A DNA stretch of 64,000 bases from Aeromicrobium sp. (GTDB lineage Bacteria; Actinomycetota; Actinomycetes; Propionibacteriales; Nocardioidaceae). A program made the translations under genes and the position numbers. The notes under the pieces are model-generated. The model made no database searches. It saw nothing but the letters and a program-made list of their open reading frames with translations, and was not told the DNA's origin. The stretch spans positions 444,718 through 508,717 of the forward strand of contig NZ_JAGLCD010000004.1 in NCBI RefSeq assembly GCF_023146395.1, read 5' to 3'. Positions 56,571 through 64,000 of the stretch are shown here, one piece after another (positions within the stretch are counted from its first letter, which is position 1; every line of letters starts with the position of its first letter).

Positions 56571-57530
56571 GTGATCATCGACTGCGCGGTGTACCGCGAC
56601 GGCTCCCGGGAGGACACGGGACCCACGACCGAGGAGCTCACGGCCGCGCTGGCGGGGCTCGGCGACGACGACTTCCTGTGGATCGGGTGCAACAACCCGA
56701 CCACGGACGAGATGCAGCGGGTCGGCGGTGTGCTCGGTCTGCACCCGCTCGCGATCGAGGACGCGCTCGAGCGGCACCAGCGTCCCAAGATCGAGCGGTA
56801 CCGCGACCACCTGATCATGTCGATGCGGATGGTCTCGTACAGCGACGACGACATCGAGACCCACGAGGTCAACCTGTTCCTCGGCGAGAAGTACCTGCTG
56901 ACGGTCCGGCACGGCGGTCCCTCGCTCGTCGAGGGTCGCCGGCGCGCCGAGAAGCGCAACGAAGCCCTCGCACACGGGCCGACCGCGGCCCTGTACGCGG
57001 TCGTCGACACGATCGTCGACCGCTACGAGCAGATCGCCCGCGAGCTCGAGACCGATGTCGAGGAGGTCGAGACGTCGGTCTTCTCCGACCAGCTCACGAG
57101 CGACTCCACGCGCATCTACCGGCTCAAGCGCGAGGCCCTGGAGTTCCGGCGCGCCGTCGTGCCGCTCAAGGAGCCGGTCGTCCGGTTCTCCGAGACCGCG
57201 CAGCCGGCCGAGGCCAGACCGTACTTTCGCGACATCGCCGACCATCTCAGTCGGGCAGCCGAGGCCATCGACACGATCGACCACCTGCTCGACAACGCGC
57301 TGACGGCCCATCTGGCGCAGCTGAGCGTCCAGCAGAACTCCGACATGCGCAAGCTTGCCGCGGGCGCCACGATCTTCGCCATCCCGACCGCGATCGCCGG
57401 GATCTACGGCATGAACTTCCAGTACATGCCTGAGCTGTCGTGGCGAGCCGGCTACCCGATCTGTCTCGCCGTGATGGGTGGGCTGTGCGCGTACATCTAC
57501 CGCCGGTTCAAGAAGTCGGGCTGGCTGTGA
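56571..57530 (+). CDS. corA: CorA-family magnesium/divalent-cation transporter
   Basis: 319 residues from GTG 56571; CACCAT six bases upstream is a weak -10, and the longer frame upstream is over the mshC promoter. The large cytoplasmic domain includes HPLAIEDALERHQRPKIERY, then a long stalk helix, and the membrane part ends with the signature AGIYGMNFQYMP (GMN motif) and a second helix with a basic tail. Forms a pentameric Mg2+/Co2+ channel. Confidence 0.92.
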   Translation: MIIDCAVYRDGSREDTGPTTEELTAALAGLGDDDFLWIGCNNPTTDEMQRVGGVLGLHPLAIEDALERHQRPKIERYRDHLIMSMRMVSYSDDDIETHEVNLFLGEKYLLTVRHGGPSLVEGRRRAEKRNEALAHGPTAALYAVVDTIVDRYEQIARELETDVEEVETSVFSDQLTSDSTRIYRLKREALEFRRAVVPLKEPVVRFSETAQPAEARPYFRDIADHLSRAAEAIDTIDHLLDNALTAHLAQLSVQQNSDMRKLAAGATIFAIPTAIAGIYGMNFQYMPELSWRAGYPICLAVMGGLCAYIYRRFKKSGWL

Positions 57531-57534
57531 GGCA

Positions 57535-57549
57535 GGGCGCTGAGCGCCC
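57535..57549 (+). terminator. hairpin after corA
   Basis: GGGCGC (57535-57540), TGA and GCGCCC (57544-57549) form a perfect short hairpin 5 bases after the corA stop. Confidence 0.4.
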
Positions 57550-57654
57550 GCGCTGACGCACTCAGACGGCTGCATTTCCAGGGTTTTCCACAGATTTTCC
57601 CAGCATGGCCCCTGCCGCCGGGACCGTGTCAGTGGGGGTCGTTTGACTGGTTCC

Positions 57655-58878
57655 ATGTTCGAGGACCTGGCACCTGAAGAGGTGCTCGCCGCGGTGGCGA
57701 GTGCCGACTTCGGCGTGCACGAGACGATCGACCTGATGGGCGGCAAGCACATCGACGCGATCGCGGCCCTGGAACGACTTCTGCGCGTGACACAGGCCCG
57801 CATCGTCGAGCAGGTCGACGCCCTCCACGCGCTTCGCAGCTCCACTGGGCCTTCGCTCGAGGGTGACCCGTCGCTCACCGTCGCCGCCGAGACCGCACTC
57901 GCGCGCGGCATGTCGCCGACGGCCGGTCGCACGATGCTGGCGACAGCCGTGCACCTGCGGAGCATGCCGGCGCTCCGCGCGGCGTTCGGCGGCGGGCGGG
58001 TGTCGGAGGGCACCGTGCGTGCTGTCGTGAGGGTCGTGCGCGACCTCGACGTGGACACCGCGACGGCCGTCGACGCCGTGCTCGAGGGCCGGCTCGACGG
58101 AGTCAGTCCCCGCCGTGCCGCGGAGCTGGCTCGCACCGCTGTCGTCGAGCACGACGTCCAGGCTGCGGCCCAGCGTGAGAAGACTGCCCGCGCCCAGCAG
58201 TACGTCACGTACTGGGACGAGCCCGACGGCGTCGGCACGTTGATCGTGCACGGTCCGGCCGAACAGCTCGTGGGCATCCGGCAGTCGCTACAGGTGCACG
58301 CCGACCGACTGCGGGCTCGCGGTGACGAGCGCGACCGCGGCCAGATCATGGTCAACACGCTGTTCGAGCGGGCCACGGGCATCGAGACGCTGGCGGGTCC
58401 CGAGATCGAGCTGTCGGTCCTGATGCCCGTCGAGGCGCTCCAGGGCCAGCCCGTCGCGGCCGAGCTCGCCGGCCACGGCCCCATCTCGCCGCAGCTGGGC
58501 GCGGAACTCGTCGACGGAGCCCACCAGAGCTGGTACCGCCGACTCTTCACCGACGCGGCGGGCTCCCTGGCCGGGCTCGACCGCACCCGCCGCTGCTTCA
58601 CCGGCACCCTCGCCTCGTGGGTCCGGACGCGTGACCACCACCGATGTCGACAACCGTCCTGCGACTGCCGGATCCGCGAGATCGACCACATCCGGCCGCA
58701 CCGCTCGGGTGGACCCACGACCGAGGAGAACGCCCAGGGCCTGTGCCGACTCTCGAACCTCGTCAAGGAGCTCCCGGGGTGGCACGTGGCCCGCGATCCG
58801 AATGGCTCGATCCGATGGACCACCCCCACCGGCCACACCTACGACGCTCCCCCGCCGCGGCCGCACCGCCGGACGTGA
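57655..58878 (+). CDS. DUF222 domain HNH endonuclease, second copy
   Basis: 407 residues from ATG 57655; an in-frame TTG at 57643 preceded by GGGGG is an alternative. A helical DUF222 region (about 30-330) ends in an HNH module: CRQPSCDCRIREIDHIRPHR, then NAQGLCRLSNLVKE and GWHVARDP. It belongs to the same 13E12-like class as the gene at 7677 but the two are diverged. Its upstream region has T-rich repeats and no LexA box. Confidence 0.85.
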   Translation: MFEDLAPEEVLAAVASADFGVHETIDLMGGKHIDAIAALERLLRVTQARIVEQVDALHALRSSTGPSLEGDPSLTVAAETALARGMSPTAGRTMLATAVHLRSMPALRAAFGGGRVSEGTVRAVVRVVRDLDVDTATAVDAVLEGRLDGVSPRRAAELARTAVVEHDVQAAAQREKTARAQQYVTYWDEPDGVGTLIVHGPAEQLVGIRQSLQVHADRLRARGDERDRGQIMVNTLFERATGIETLAGPEIELSVLMPVEALQGQPVAAELAGHGPISPQLGAELVDGAHQSWYRRLFTDAAGSLAGLDRTRRCFTGTLASWVRTRDHHRCRQPSCDCRIREIDHIRPHRSGGPTTEENAQGLCRLSNLVKELPGWHVARDPNGSIRWTTPTGHTYDAPPPRPHRRT

Positions 58879-58889
58879 GCAGTCCGGCG
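58867..58889. terminator. bidirectional terminator between DUF222-HNH and uppP
   Basis: CGCCGGAC (58867-58874) and GTCCGGCG (58882-58889) are perfect 8-bp arms around a 7-base loop, spanning the HNH stop codon between convergent genes. Confidence 0.5.
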
Positions 58890-58897
58890 CGAGGCAC

Positions 58898-59740
58898 CTA
58901 CCCGTTGATCGCGATGTCGGCCGTGATGACGCCCGTGCCGAGCAAGATCAGCACGACCGAGCCCAGCACGATGCGGTACGCCACGAACGGGGCGTACGAG
59001 CGCGTGCTGACGTACCGCAGCAACCAGTGGATCACCGCGATGCCAACGGCGAAGGCCACGACCGTGCCCAGGATCGTCGGACCGACACCGTAGGCGTTGT
59101 CGCCGCCCGGGATGTCCTTGAGCTTGTAGATGCCGGCGCCGACGACCGCCGGGATCGCGAGCAGGAATGCGTACCGCGTGGCCGCCGCGCGCTCGTAGCC
59201 CAGGAACAGGCCCATGCTGATCGTGGCGCCGGACCGGGACACGCCCGGGACGACCGCCGCCGCCTGGGCGAGTCCGAACAGGACCGCATGGCCCCAGGTC
59301 AGGTCGTCGATGGGCTTGGCGTTGCGGCCGACCCGCTCCGCGACGCCCAGCACGATGCCCAGCACGATCAGCGTCGTGCCGATGACCCAGAGGTTGCGGA
59401 ACTCGCTGTCGATGAGGTTCTCCAGGGCCAGCCCGATCAGCACGATCGGCACCGACCCGATGATGACGAACCAGCCCATGTTCCACTCGGGCTCCTGACG
59501 TGCCGCACGCGAGAACACCCCGCGGACCCAGCCGGACCCGATGGTCCAGATGTCGCGCCAGAAGTAGAGGACGACGGCGATCTCCGTACCGATCTGGACC
59601 ACGGCCGTGTAGGCCGCGCCCGGGTCGGACCAGCCGAAGAACTTCGGGAAGATCGCGAGATGGGCACTGCTCGAGATGGGCAGGAACTCGGTGAGCCCTT
59701 GGAGCAGACCGAGAACGACAGACCGCAGGACGTCATCCAC
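58898..59740 (-). CDS. uppP: undecaprenyl-diphosphate phosphatase
   Basis: 280 residues from GTG 59740, with TAGGCT six bases upstream. LLQGLTEFLPISSSAHL at 12-28 holds the conserved E/Q-rich motif (QGLTE) and PISSSAH; a second motif PGVSRSGATI lies near residue 165. Eight helices are predicted. It dephosphorylates undecaprenyl diphosphate, recycling the lipid carrier of peptidoglycan. Rv2136c is the mycobacterial equivalent in the same order. Confidence 0.95.
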   Translation of the reverse strand: MDDVLRSVVLGLLQGLTEFLPISSSAHLAIFPKFFGWSDPGAAYTAVVQIGTEIAVVLYFWRDIWTIGSGWVRGVFSRAARQEPEWNMGWFVIIGSVPIVLIGLALENLIDSEFRNLWVIGTTLIVLGIVLGVAERVGRNAKPIDDLTWGHAVLFGLAQAAAVVPGVSRSGATISMGLFLGYERAAATRYAFLLAIPAVVGAGIYKLKDIPGGDNAYGVGPTILGTVVAFAVGIAVIHWLLRYVSTRSYAPFVAYRIVLGSVVLILLGTGVITADIAING

Positions 59741-59746
59741 GCGGTG

Positions 59747-59752
59747 AGCCTA
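59747..59752 (-). promoter_or_regulatory. -10 element TAGGCT, leaderless start
   Basis: On the minus strand TAGGCT ends six bases before GTG 59740 of uppP. Confidence 0.5.
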
Positions 59753-59776
59753 CCGGCCACCTGACCGGGCCCTGAC

Positions 59777-59782
59777 TAACCT
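59777..59782 (+). promoter_or_regulatory. -10 element TAACCT, leaderless start
   Basis: TAACCT ends six bases before ATG 59789 and favours that start over GTG 59783 for the aldo/keto reductase. Confidence 0.5.
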
Positions 59783-59788
59783 GTGCGC

Positions 59789-60739
59789 ATGCAGCGGCGT
59801 CGGGTTGGTCACTCCGGCCTCCGGGTCTCCCGGCTCGCGCTGGGCACCATGACCTGGGGCACCCAGGTTGACCGGTACACCGCCGGCGAGCTGCTCGACG
59901 CCTTTCTCGACGCCGGCGGCACCCTCATCGACACCGCGCCGGTGCACGGTGACGGTCACGCCGAGCAGCTGCTCGGCGCCGTCCTGGCCGAACGCGGAGT
60001 CCGTGACCGCGTGCAGATCGCCGGCAAGTGCGGCCTCGGACCCGGTGTCGACGGCGCCGTCGCCGACACCTCACGCGGCGCCGTGCTCGACCAGCTCGAC
60101 CGCACGCTCCGCGAGCTCCAGACCGATCACCTCGACCTGTGGCAGGTGCACCGCTGGGACGACTCCGTGCCTCTCGACGAGACGCTCGCGGCGCTCGAGC
60201 ACGCCGTCGACTCCGGTCGGGTGCGGTACGTCGGACTGTCGAACTTCGCGCCGTGGCAGACGGCCTTGGCCCATGAGCGGCTGGCGGGGCGTCCCGCAGG
60301 CCTGCGCCTGGTCAGCACCCAGGTGGAGTACTCGCTGCTGCAGCGCGTGCCCGAGAGCGGACTGGTCGACGCCCTGCAGCATCTCGGCATGGGTCTGCTC
60401 GCGTGGTCCCCGATCGGACGCGGTGTCCTCACCGGCAAGTACCGCACCGGCACCCCGGCCGACTCCCGCGGAGCCGACGACGGCTTCAGCCGCTGGTTGG
60501 CGGAGTACCTCGGTCCAGGCCCCTCGGCCACGGTGGAAGCCGTCGCCCGCGCTGCCGACGGCCTCGGCCTCAGCCCGGCTCAGGTCGCGCTGGCGTGGGT
60601 CCGGGACCGGCCCGCCGTCGCGTCGGCCGTCGTCGGCGCCCGCACCCCCGCGCAGCTGAGCGAGCTGCTGGGCACCGAGGAGCTCGCGCTCCCGCCCGAG
60701 ATCACCCTGGCCCTCGACGATGTGTCGAGCCCCCGGTAG
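59789..60739 (+). CDS. aldo/keto reductase-like protein lacking the catalytic Tyr
   Basis: 316 residues from ATG 59789. The AKR barrel is clear: VGHSGLRVSRLALGTMTWG, then QVHRWD and KYRTG. The catalytic tetrad is Asp, Tyr, Lys, His; here Asp is in LIDTAPVHGDG, Lys in IAGKCGL and His in QVHRW, but the Tyr position (normally DTADVYG) is His. It may have altered or no reductase activity. It is followed by the DUF5703 gene. Confidence 0.8.
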   Translation: MQRRRVGHSGLRVSRLALGTMTWGTQVDRYTAGELLDAFLDAGGTLIDTAPVHGDGHAEQLLGAVLAERGVRDRVQIAGKCGLGPGVDGAVADTSRGAVLDQLDRTLRELQTDHLDLWQVHRWDDSVPLDETLAALEHAVDSGRVRYVGLSNFAPWQTALAHERLAGRPAGLRLVSTQVEYSLLQRVPESGLVDALQHLGMGLLAWSPIGRGVLTGKYRTGTPADSRGADDGFSRWLAEYLGPGPSATVEAVARAADGLGLSPAQVALAWVRDRPAVASAVVGARTPAQLSELLGTEELALPPEITLALDDVSSPR

Positions 60740-60754
60740 CGAGAAGGAGTCACC

Positions 60755-60943
60755 ATGGTCGAGTACGAGTTCTGGGACCTCACGATCTCGCGCACCACGT
60801 CACGCAACGCGGTGTGCCGCATGCTGACCGATGCCGCCGAGTACCAGGGATGGGAGCTCGCCCGCCTCCGGCGCGACCGGTCCGGTCAGCGCACCGTGCG
60901 GCTGCGGCGCAAGATCATCCGGATGCGACCGACGCTCGTCTGA
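60755..60943 (+). CDS. DUF5703-family small protein
   Basis: 62 residues with GAGAAGGAGT upstream of ATG 60755. The sequence MVEYEFWDLTISRTTSRNAV, then YQGWELARLRRDRSGQRTVR, basic at the end, matches a small actinobacterial family (Rv2137c in M. tuberculosis). Function unknown. It lies 15 bp after the aldo/keto reductase, likely the same transcript. Confidence 0.8.
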   Translation: MVEYEFWDLTISRTTSRNAVCRMLTDAAEYQGWELARLRRDRSGQRTVRLRRKIIRMRPTLV

Positions 60944-60956
60944 GCCGGGCGCCGCG

Positions 60957-62264
60957 TCAGGCGATGTCGAGGAAGTCGTCGAGGACCTGGCAGCCGAACT
61001 CGAGCGCGTCGACCGGCACGCGCTCGTCGACGCCGTGGAACAGGGCCGTGAAGTCGAGGTCGGCCGGCAGCCTGAGCGGAGCGAATCCATAGGACGTGAT
61101 GCCGTGCCGGTCCCAGGCCTTCGCGTCCGTGCCGCCCGACATCACGAACGGCGCGACGTGGGCGCCCGGGTCGTTCTTGTGGATCGCGACCGTCATGGCA
61201 TCGACCAGGTCGCCGGCGAAGGGGTACTCCAGCGCGATGTCGCTGATGTGCGGCTCGACGAGGACCTGTGCCCCCACGACCTCCTGGACCGCAGGCAGGA
61301 AGGTGTCGGCGTGGCCGGGCAGGTAGCGGCCGTCGACGAACGCGACCGCCTCGCCGGGGATCACGTTGTGCTTGTACCCGGCCGAGAGCATCGTGGGATT
61401 GGTCGAGTTGCGGACTCCGGCGCCGAGCATCCGCACGGCCGCCCCGAAGTGGGCCAGGATCTCGTCCGGATCGGTGCTCGTCTCTCCGGTCAGCTCGCGG
61501 ACCTTGGCGAACAGTGCCTGCATCGACGGCCCCGGCTCGGCCGGCCAGGCGTGCTCGCCCAGCGCCACCAGGGCCCGTGACAGGTGGACGATCGCGTTGT
61601 CCGGCGCCTTCATCGACCCGTGACCGGCGGTGCCCGTGGCCGTCAGGCGCATCCACGAGATGCCCTTCTCGCCGGTCTCGATCAGGTAGAGCCGCTGCCC
61701 GCCGACCTCGGTGGAGAATCCCCCGACCTCGCCGATGGCCTCGGTGCAGCCCTCCAGGACGTCCGGCCGGTGGGTCGCCAACCACTGCGCGCCCAGCACG
61801 CCGCCGGCCTCCTCGTCGGAGGTGAAGATCAGCGTGATGGGGCGGTCGGGCACGCGGCCGGTGCGCTGCCGCTCACGCACGACCGCCAGGACGATGGCGT
61901 CGAAGTCCTTCATGTCGACCGCACCCCGCCCGAACAGGTACCCGTCGACGACCTCCGCCGCGAACGGGTCGACCTGCCAGTCGCCCGCCTGCGCGGGCAC
62001 GACGTCGAGGTGCCCGTGGATCAGCAGACCTGGTCGGGGCGAGTCCTGGTTGCCCCAGCGGGCCACGACGCTGGCGCGGCCGGGGGCCGCCTCGATGATC
62101 TCCGAGTCGATCCCCACCTCGGCGAGCAGCGCCGCGACGTGCTCGGCCGCCGCGCGCTCGCCCGGCCCGGAGTCGTCACCGAAGTTCGAGGTGTCGATAC
62201 CGATGAGGTCGCGACAGATCTCGAGGACCTCGGACTGGGCAGTTGCCGGCTGCGGATCGGTCAT
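60957..62264 (-). CDS. M20-family metallopeptidase
   Basis: 435 residues from ATG 62264, with TACGAT six bases upstream; the longer open frame is not used. Di-zinc motifs: LIHGHLDVVPA (His and Asp), GRGAVDMKDFDAI (bridging Asp), TSDEEAGG (catalytic Glu) and the C-terminal FHGVDERV. A dimerisation domain sits in the middle. It is close to dapE/ArgE-type deacylases and to M. tuberculosis Rv2141c. The substrate is not certain. Confidence 0.88.
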   Translation of the reverse strand: MTDPQPATAQSEVLEICRDLIGIDTSNFGDDSGPGERAAAEHVAALLAEVGIDSEIIEAAPGRASVVARWGNQDSPRPGLLIHGHLDVVPAQAGDWQVDPFAAEVVDGYLFGRGAVDMKDFDAIVLAVVRERQRTGRVPDRPITLIFTSDEEAGGVLGAQWLATHRPDVLEGCTEAIGEVGGFSTEVGGQRLYLIETGEKGISWMRLTATGTAGHGSMKAPDNAIVHLSRALVALGEHAWPAEPGPSMQALFAKVRELTGETSTDPDEILAHFGAAVRMLGAGVRNSTNPTMLSAGYKHNVIPGEAVAFVDGRYLPGHADTFLPAVQEVVGAQVLVEPHISDIALEYPFAGDLVDAMTVAIHKNDPGAHVAPFVMSGGTDAKAWDRHGITSYGFAPLRLPADLDFTALFHGVDERVPVDALEFGCQVLDDFLDIA

Positions 62265-62270
62265 GGCCCG

Positions 62271-62276
62271 ATCGTA
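62271..62276 (-). promoter_or_regulatory. -10 element TACGAT, leaderless start
   Basis: On the minus strand TACGAT ends six bases before ATG 62264 of the M20 peptidase. Confidence 0.5.
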
Positions 62277-62299
62277 CGCAGGAGTCGGTGGACCCGCGA

Positions 62300-62695
62300 T
62301 CAGGCCAGGACGTCGTCGAAAACGCGGGAGAACAGCAGGCGGGACGACCACCGCTCGAGCCCGGAGAAGGCCCGTGGGACGCCGCGGACGTGCAACGTCT
62401 CGCGCCACGTGACCCGGCTGCCCCAGGTCGTCGGCTCCACCACGATCTCCGCGTGTCCGGTCACGACGCGGCCCTCCTTGACCAGCCGGCAGTACCGCGG
62501 CGGATCGTTCTCGACCACGCGCATGGGGTCGTCGAAACCGAGACGTCCCAGCCCCGTGCGCGCGACGAATCCGTCCGGAGTGCGATGGATCGCGGTCAGG
62601 GGCACGGCCCGGGCGTGCCGTGGCCAGTCGGTGATCCGGGCCCACGCCACCTCGGGCGGCAACGGGACCTCGCGCACGATCTCGATACCCTCCAC
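62300..62695 (-). CDS. SRPBCC/polyketide-cyclase-like protein
   Basis: 131 residues from GTG 62695, with TACCAT six bases upstream; the extra upstream codons in this frame would overlap the moxR promoter region. IEIVREVPLPPEVAWARITD, then EPTTWGSRVTWRETLHVRGV match SRPBCC (START-like) small-ligand-binding proteins. Ligand unknown. Divergent from moxR. Confidence 0.75.
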   Translation of the reverse strand: MEGIEIVREVPLPPEVAWARITDWPRHARAVPLTAIHRTPDGFVARTGLGRLGFDDPMRVVENDPPRYCRLVKEGRVVTGHAEIVVEPTTWGSRVTWRETLHVRGVPRAFSGLERWSSRLLFSRVFDDVLA

Positions 62696-62701
62696 GGCAC
62701 G

Positions 62702-62707
62702 ATGGTA
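62702..62707 (-). promoter_or_regulatory. -10 element TACCAT, leaderless start
   Basis: On the minus strand TACCAT ends six bases before GTG 62695 of the SRPBCC gene. Confidence 0.45.
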
Positions 62708-62744
62708 GGCGGCGGCACCCCGGTCCGCCGATCGAAAGGACGTC

Positions 62745-63662
62745 ATGAGCACCCCACCGTCAGGTCACGACACCCCGGTCACGCCCGCCTTCGCGAGCGT
62801 CGACGACGTCATCTCCCGGCTCGCGGACGTCGGGTACCTGGCGTCCGACGGGGTCGCCACGACCGTGTTCCTCGCCGACCAGCTCGGCAAGCCGCTGCTC
62901 GTGGAGGGTCCGGCCGGAGTCGGCAAGACCGAGCTGTCGCGCGCCGTCGCCGCCGCCACGGGGGCCGAGCTGGTGCGACTGCAGTGCTACGAGGGGGTCG
63001 ACGAGGCGCGCGCGCTGTACGAGTGGAACCACGCCAAGCAGCTCCTGCGGATCACGGCCGGCCGTGAGGAGTCGTGGGACGAGGCGCGCTCGGACATCTT
63101 CGGCGAGGAGTTCCTGCTCGCTCGGCCCTTGCTCAAGGCCATCCGCAACGATGGCCCCACGGTCCTGCTGATCGACGAGACCGACAAGGCCGACGTCGAG
63201 ATCGAGGGTCTGCTGCTGGAGGTCCTTGGCGACTTCCAGATCACCGTCCCCGAGCTCGGCACGATCACGGCGACGACCCGTCCGTTCGTGGTGCTGACCT
63301 CGAACGCCACGCGGGAGCTGTCGGAGGCCCTGCGACGCCGCTGCCTGTTCCTGCACGTCGACTTCCCCGAGGCCGACCTGGAGCAGCGGATCGTGCGGCT
63401 CAAGGTGCCCGAGCTCGACGAGCGGCTGGCGGACTCGCTGATCCGGGTCGTGGCGGCGCTGCGCGACCTCGGCCTGCGCAAGGCGCCGTCGGTGGCCGAG
63501 ACGATCGACTGGGCCCGCACGCTCGTCGCGCTGGGTGCCAAGACGCTCGATCCGGAGGTCGTGAGCGAGAGCCTCGGCGTGATCCTCAAGCACCAGGACG
63601 ACATCGCCAAGGCCCGCGCGAAGCTCGACCTGCCCTCGATCCTCGCTCCGTCCGCGAACTGA
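62745..63662 (+). CDS. MoxR-type AAA ATPase
   Basis: 305 residues. Walker A GPAGVGKT at 55-62, Walker B LLIDETDKAD near 144, and the sensor region LTSNATRELSEALRRRCLFL. MoxR ATPases act as chaperones that insert cofactors or mature complexes, usually with a VWA-domain partner. The next gene encodes such a partner, 11 bp downstream. AAAGGA lies 5-10 bases before ATG 62745. Confidence 0.9.
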   Translation: MSTPPSGHDTPVTPAFASVDDVISRLADVGYLASDGVATTVFLADQLGKPLLVEGPAGVGKTELSRAVAAATGAELVRLQCYEGVDEARALYEWNHAKQLLRITAGREESWDEARSDIFGEEFLLARPLLKAIRNDGPTVLLIDETDKADVEIEGLLLEVLGDFQITVPELGTITATTRPFVVLTSNATRELSEALRRRCLFLHVDFPEADLEQRIVRLKVPELDERLADSLIRVVAALRDLGLRKAPSVAETIDWARTLVALGAKTLDPEVVSESLGVILKHQDDIAKARAKLDLPSILAPSAN

Positions 63663-63673
63663 CGTGAGCTGAC

Positions 63674-64000
63674 GTGGACCCCGACCCGCGCCGCGACGGC
63701 GAGTCGCCGACCGACCTGGCCGAACGCCTGGTCGACTTCGTCGATGCCCTGCGCAGCAAGGGCGTCCGGGCCGGCACCAGCGAGACCGTCGACGCGGCGG
63801 CCGTGATGGCGACGCTGGGGCTCGAGAACCGAGGCCGGCTGCGGGAGGGTCTCGCAAGTGCCCTGGTACGGCGAGAGGGCCAGCGCGAGGTCTTCGACAT
63901 GACGTACGACCTGTTCTTCCCCGCCGGCATCGGACTCGGGGCCTCGGCGGCCGAGATCGACGCCGAGTCGGCCGAGGACCTGCGCGATCTGCTGCTCATG
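63674..64000 (+). CDS. VWA-domain (CoxE-like) protein, 3' partial
   Basis: The frame from GTG 63674 is open to the end of the window (109 codons). LAERLVDFVDALRSKGVRAG, then TLGLENRGRLREGLASALVR and VFDMTYDLFFPAG are the typical start of CoxE-type VWA proteins that pair with MoxR ATPases. The VWA domain itself, with its MIDAS site, would lie beyond the window. Confidence 0.8.
   Translation, partial: MDPDPRRDGESPTDLAERLVDFVDALRSKGVRAGTSETVDAAAVMATLGLENRGRLREGLASALVRREGQREVFDMTYDLFFPAGIGLGASAAEIDAESAEDLRDLLLM

Noticed and set aside
57584..57592. DnaA-box-like TTTTCCACA before the second HNH gene
   Set aside because: A single imperfect box with no cluster, no dnaA/dnaN nearby and a location far from any expected origin.
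56304..58838. 844-codon minus-strand open frame across mshC, corA and HNH genes
   Set aside because: Spans three confident genes on either strand and has Ser/Arg-rich low-complexity sequence.

Overview
The window comes from a high-GC actinobacterium, most likely a member of the Nocardioidaceae or a close relative (inference). It encodes a complete Pup-proteasome system, mycothiol ligase MshC, RbpA, an Lnt/polyprenol-phosphate-mannose synthase pair and two DUF222-HNH proteins. The order helY-tatCA-pafCB-pafA-prcAB-pup-dop-arc-trmI-recB-like-metH-PAC2-mshC-uppP-M20 peptidase broadly parallels the Mycobacterium tuberculosis Rv2092c-Rv2141c neighbourhood, from memory of that genome.

Layout. 1-3.4 kb: plus-strand metabolic genes (partial P-loop kinase, phosphotransferase, PPOX flavoprotein, MDR oxidoreductase, small membrane protein). 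3.4-4.2 kb: a gene-poor, lower-GC tract with a coding remnant and one small membrane protein, ending in a 28-bp XerC/XerD dif-like site at 4205-4232. Genes left of the site are all on the plus strand and those to the right are mostly on the minus strand, as expected at a replication terminus. 4.2-23 kb: accessory and housekeeping genes in small divergent regulator/target units: a frameshifted HD phosphohydrolase, MarR/EamA, an SOS-box-driven HNH gene, MMPL/TetR, TetR/MpaB-like oxygenase, an HTH-MurA fusion with its own palindromic operator, GDPD, MFS, and rbpA behind a SigR/SigH-type promoter.

23.6-28.6 kb: ppm-lnt operon, M24 peptidase, a proline-repeat membrane protein and a 5'-3' exonuclease. 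28.6-45 kb: the minus-strand block helY, dagK-like, tatC, tatA, pafC, pafB, FKBP, pafA, prcA, prcB, pup, dop, then a TetR/epimerase pair and a GNAT gene, then the proteasomal ATPase arc. Pup, conjugated by PafA and deamidated or removed by Dop, is recognised by ARC, which feeds the PrcAB core. PafBC are DNA-damage transcription activators, and TatAC export folded proteins.

45-64 kb: trmI, M50 protease, RecB-like nuclease, HAD phosphatase, a tandem pair of leucine-rich-variant membrane proteins, metH, PAC2, mshC, corA, a second DUF222-HNH gene, uppP, an aldo/keto reductase lacking the usual catalytic Tyr, a DUF5703 protein, an M20 peptidase, an SRPBCC protein, and a MoxR/VWA pair cut by the window edge.

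A recurring regulatory pattern is a TAnnnT -10 hexamer placed exactly six (sometimes seven) bases before a start codon. It is seen at more than twenty genes, implies leaderless mRNAs, and was used here to choose several starts. No tRNA, rRNA, CRISPR array or insertion sequence was recognised.
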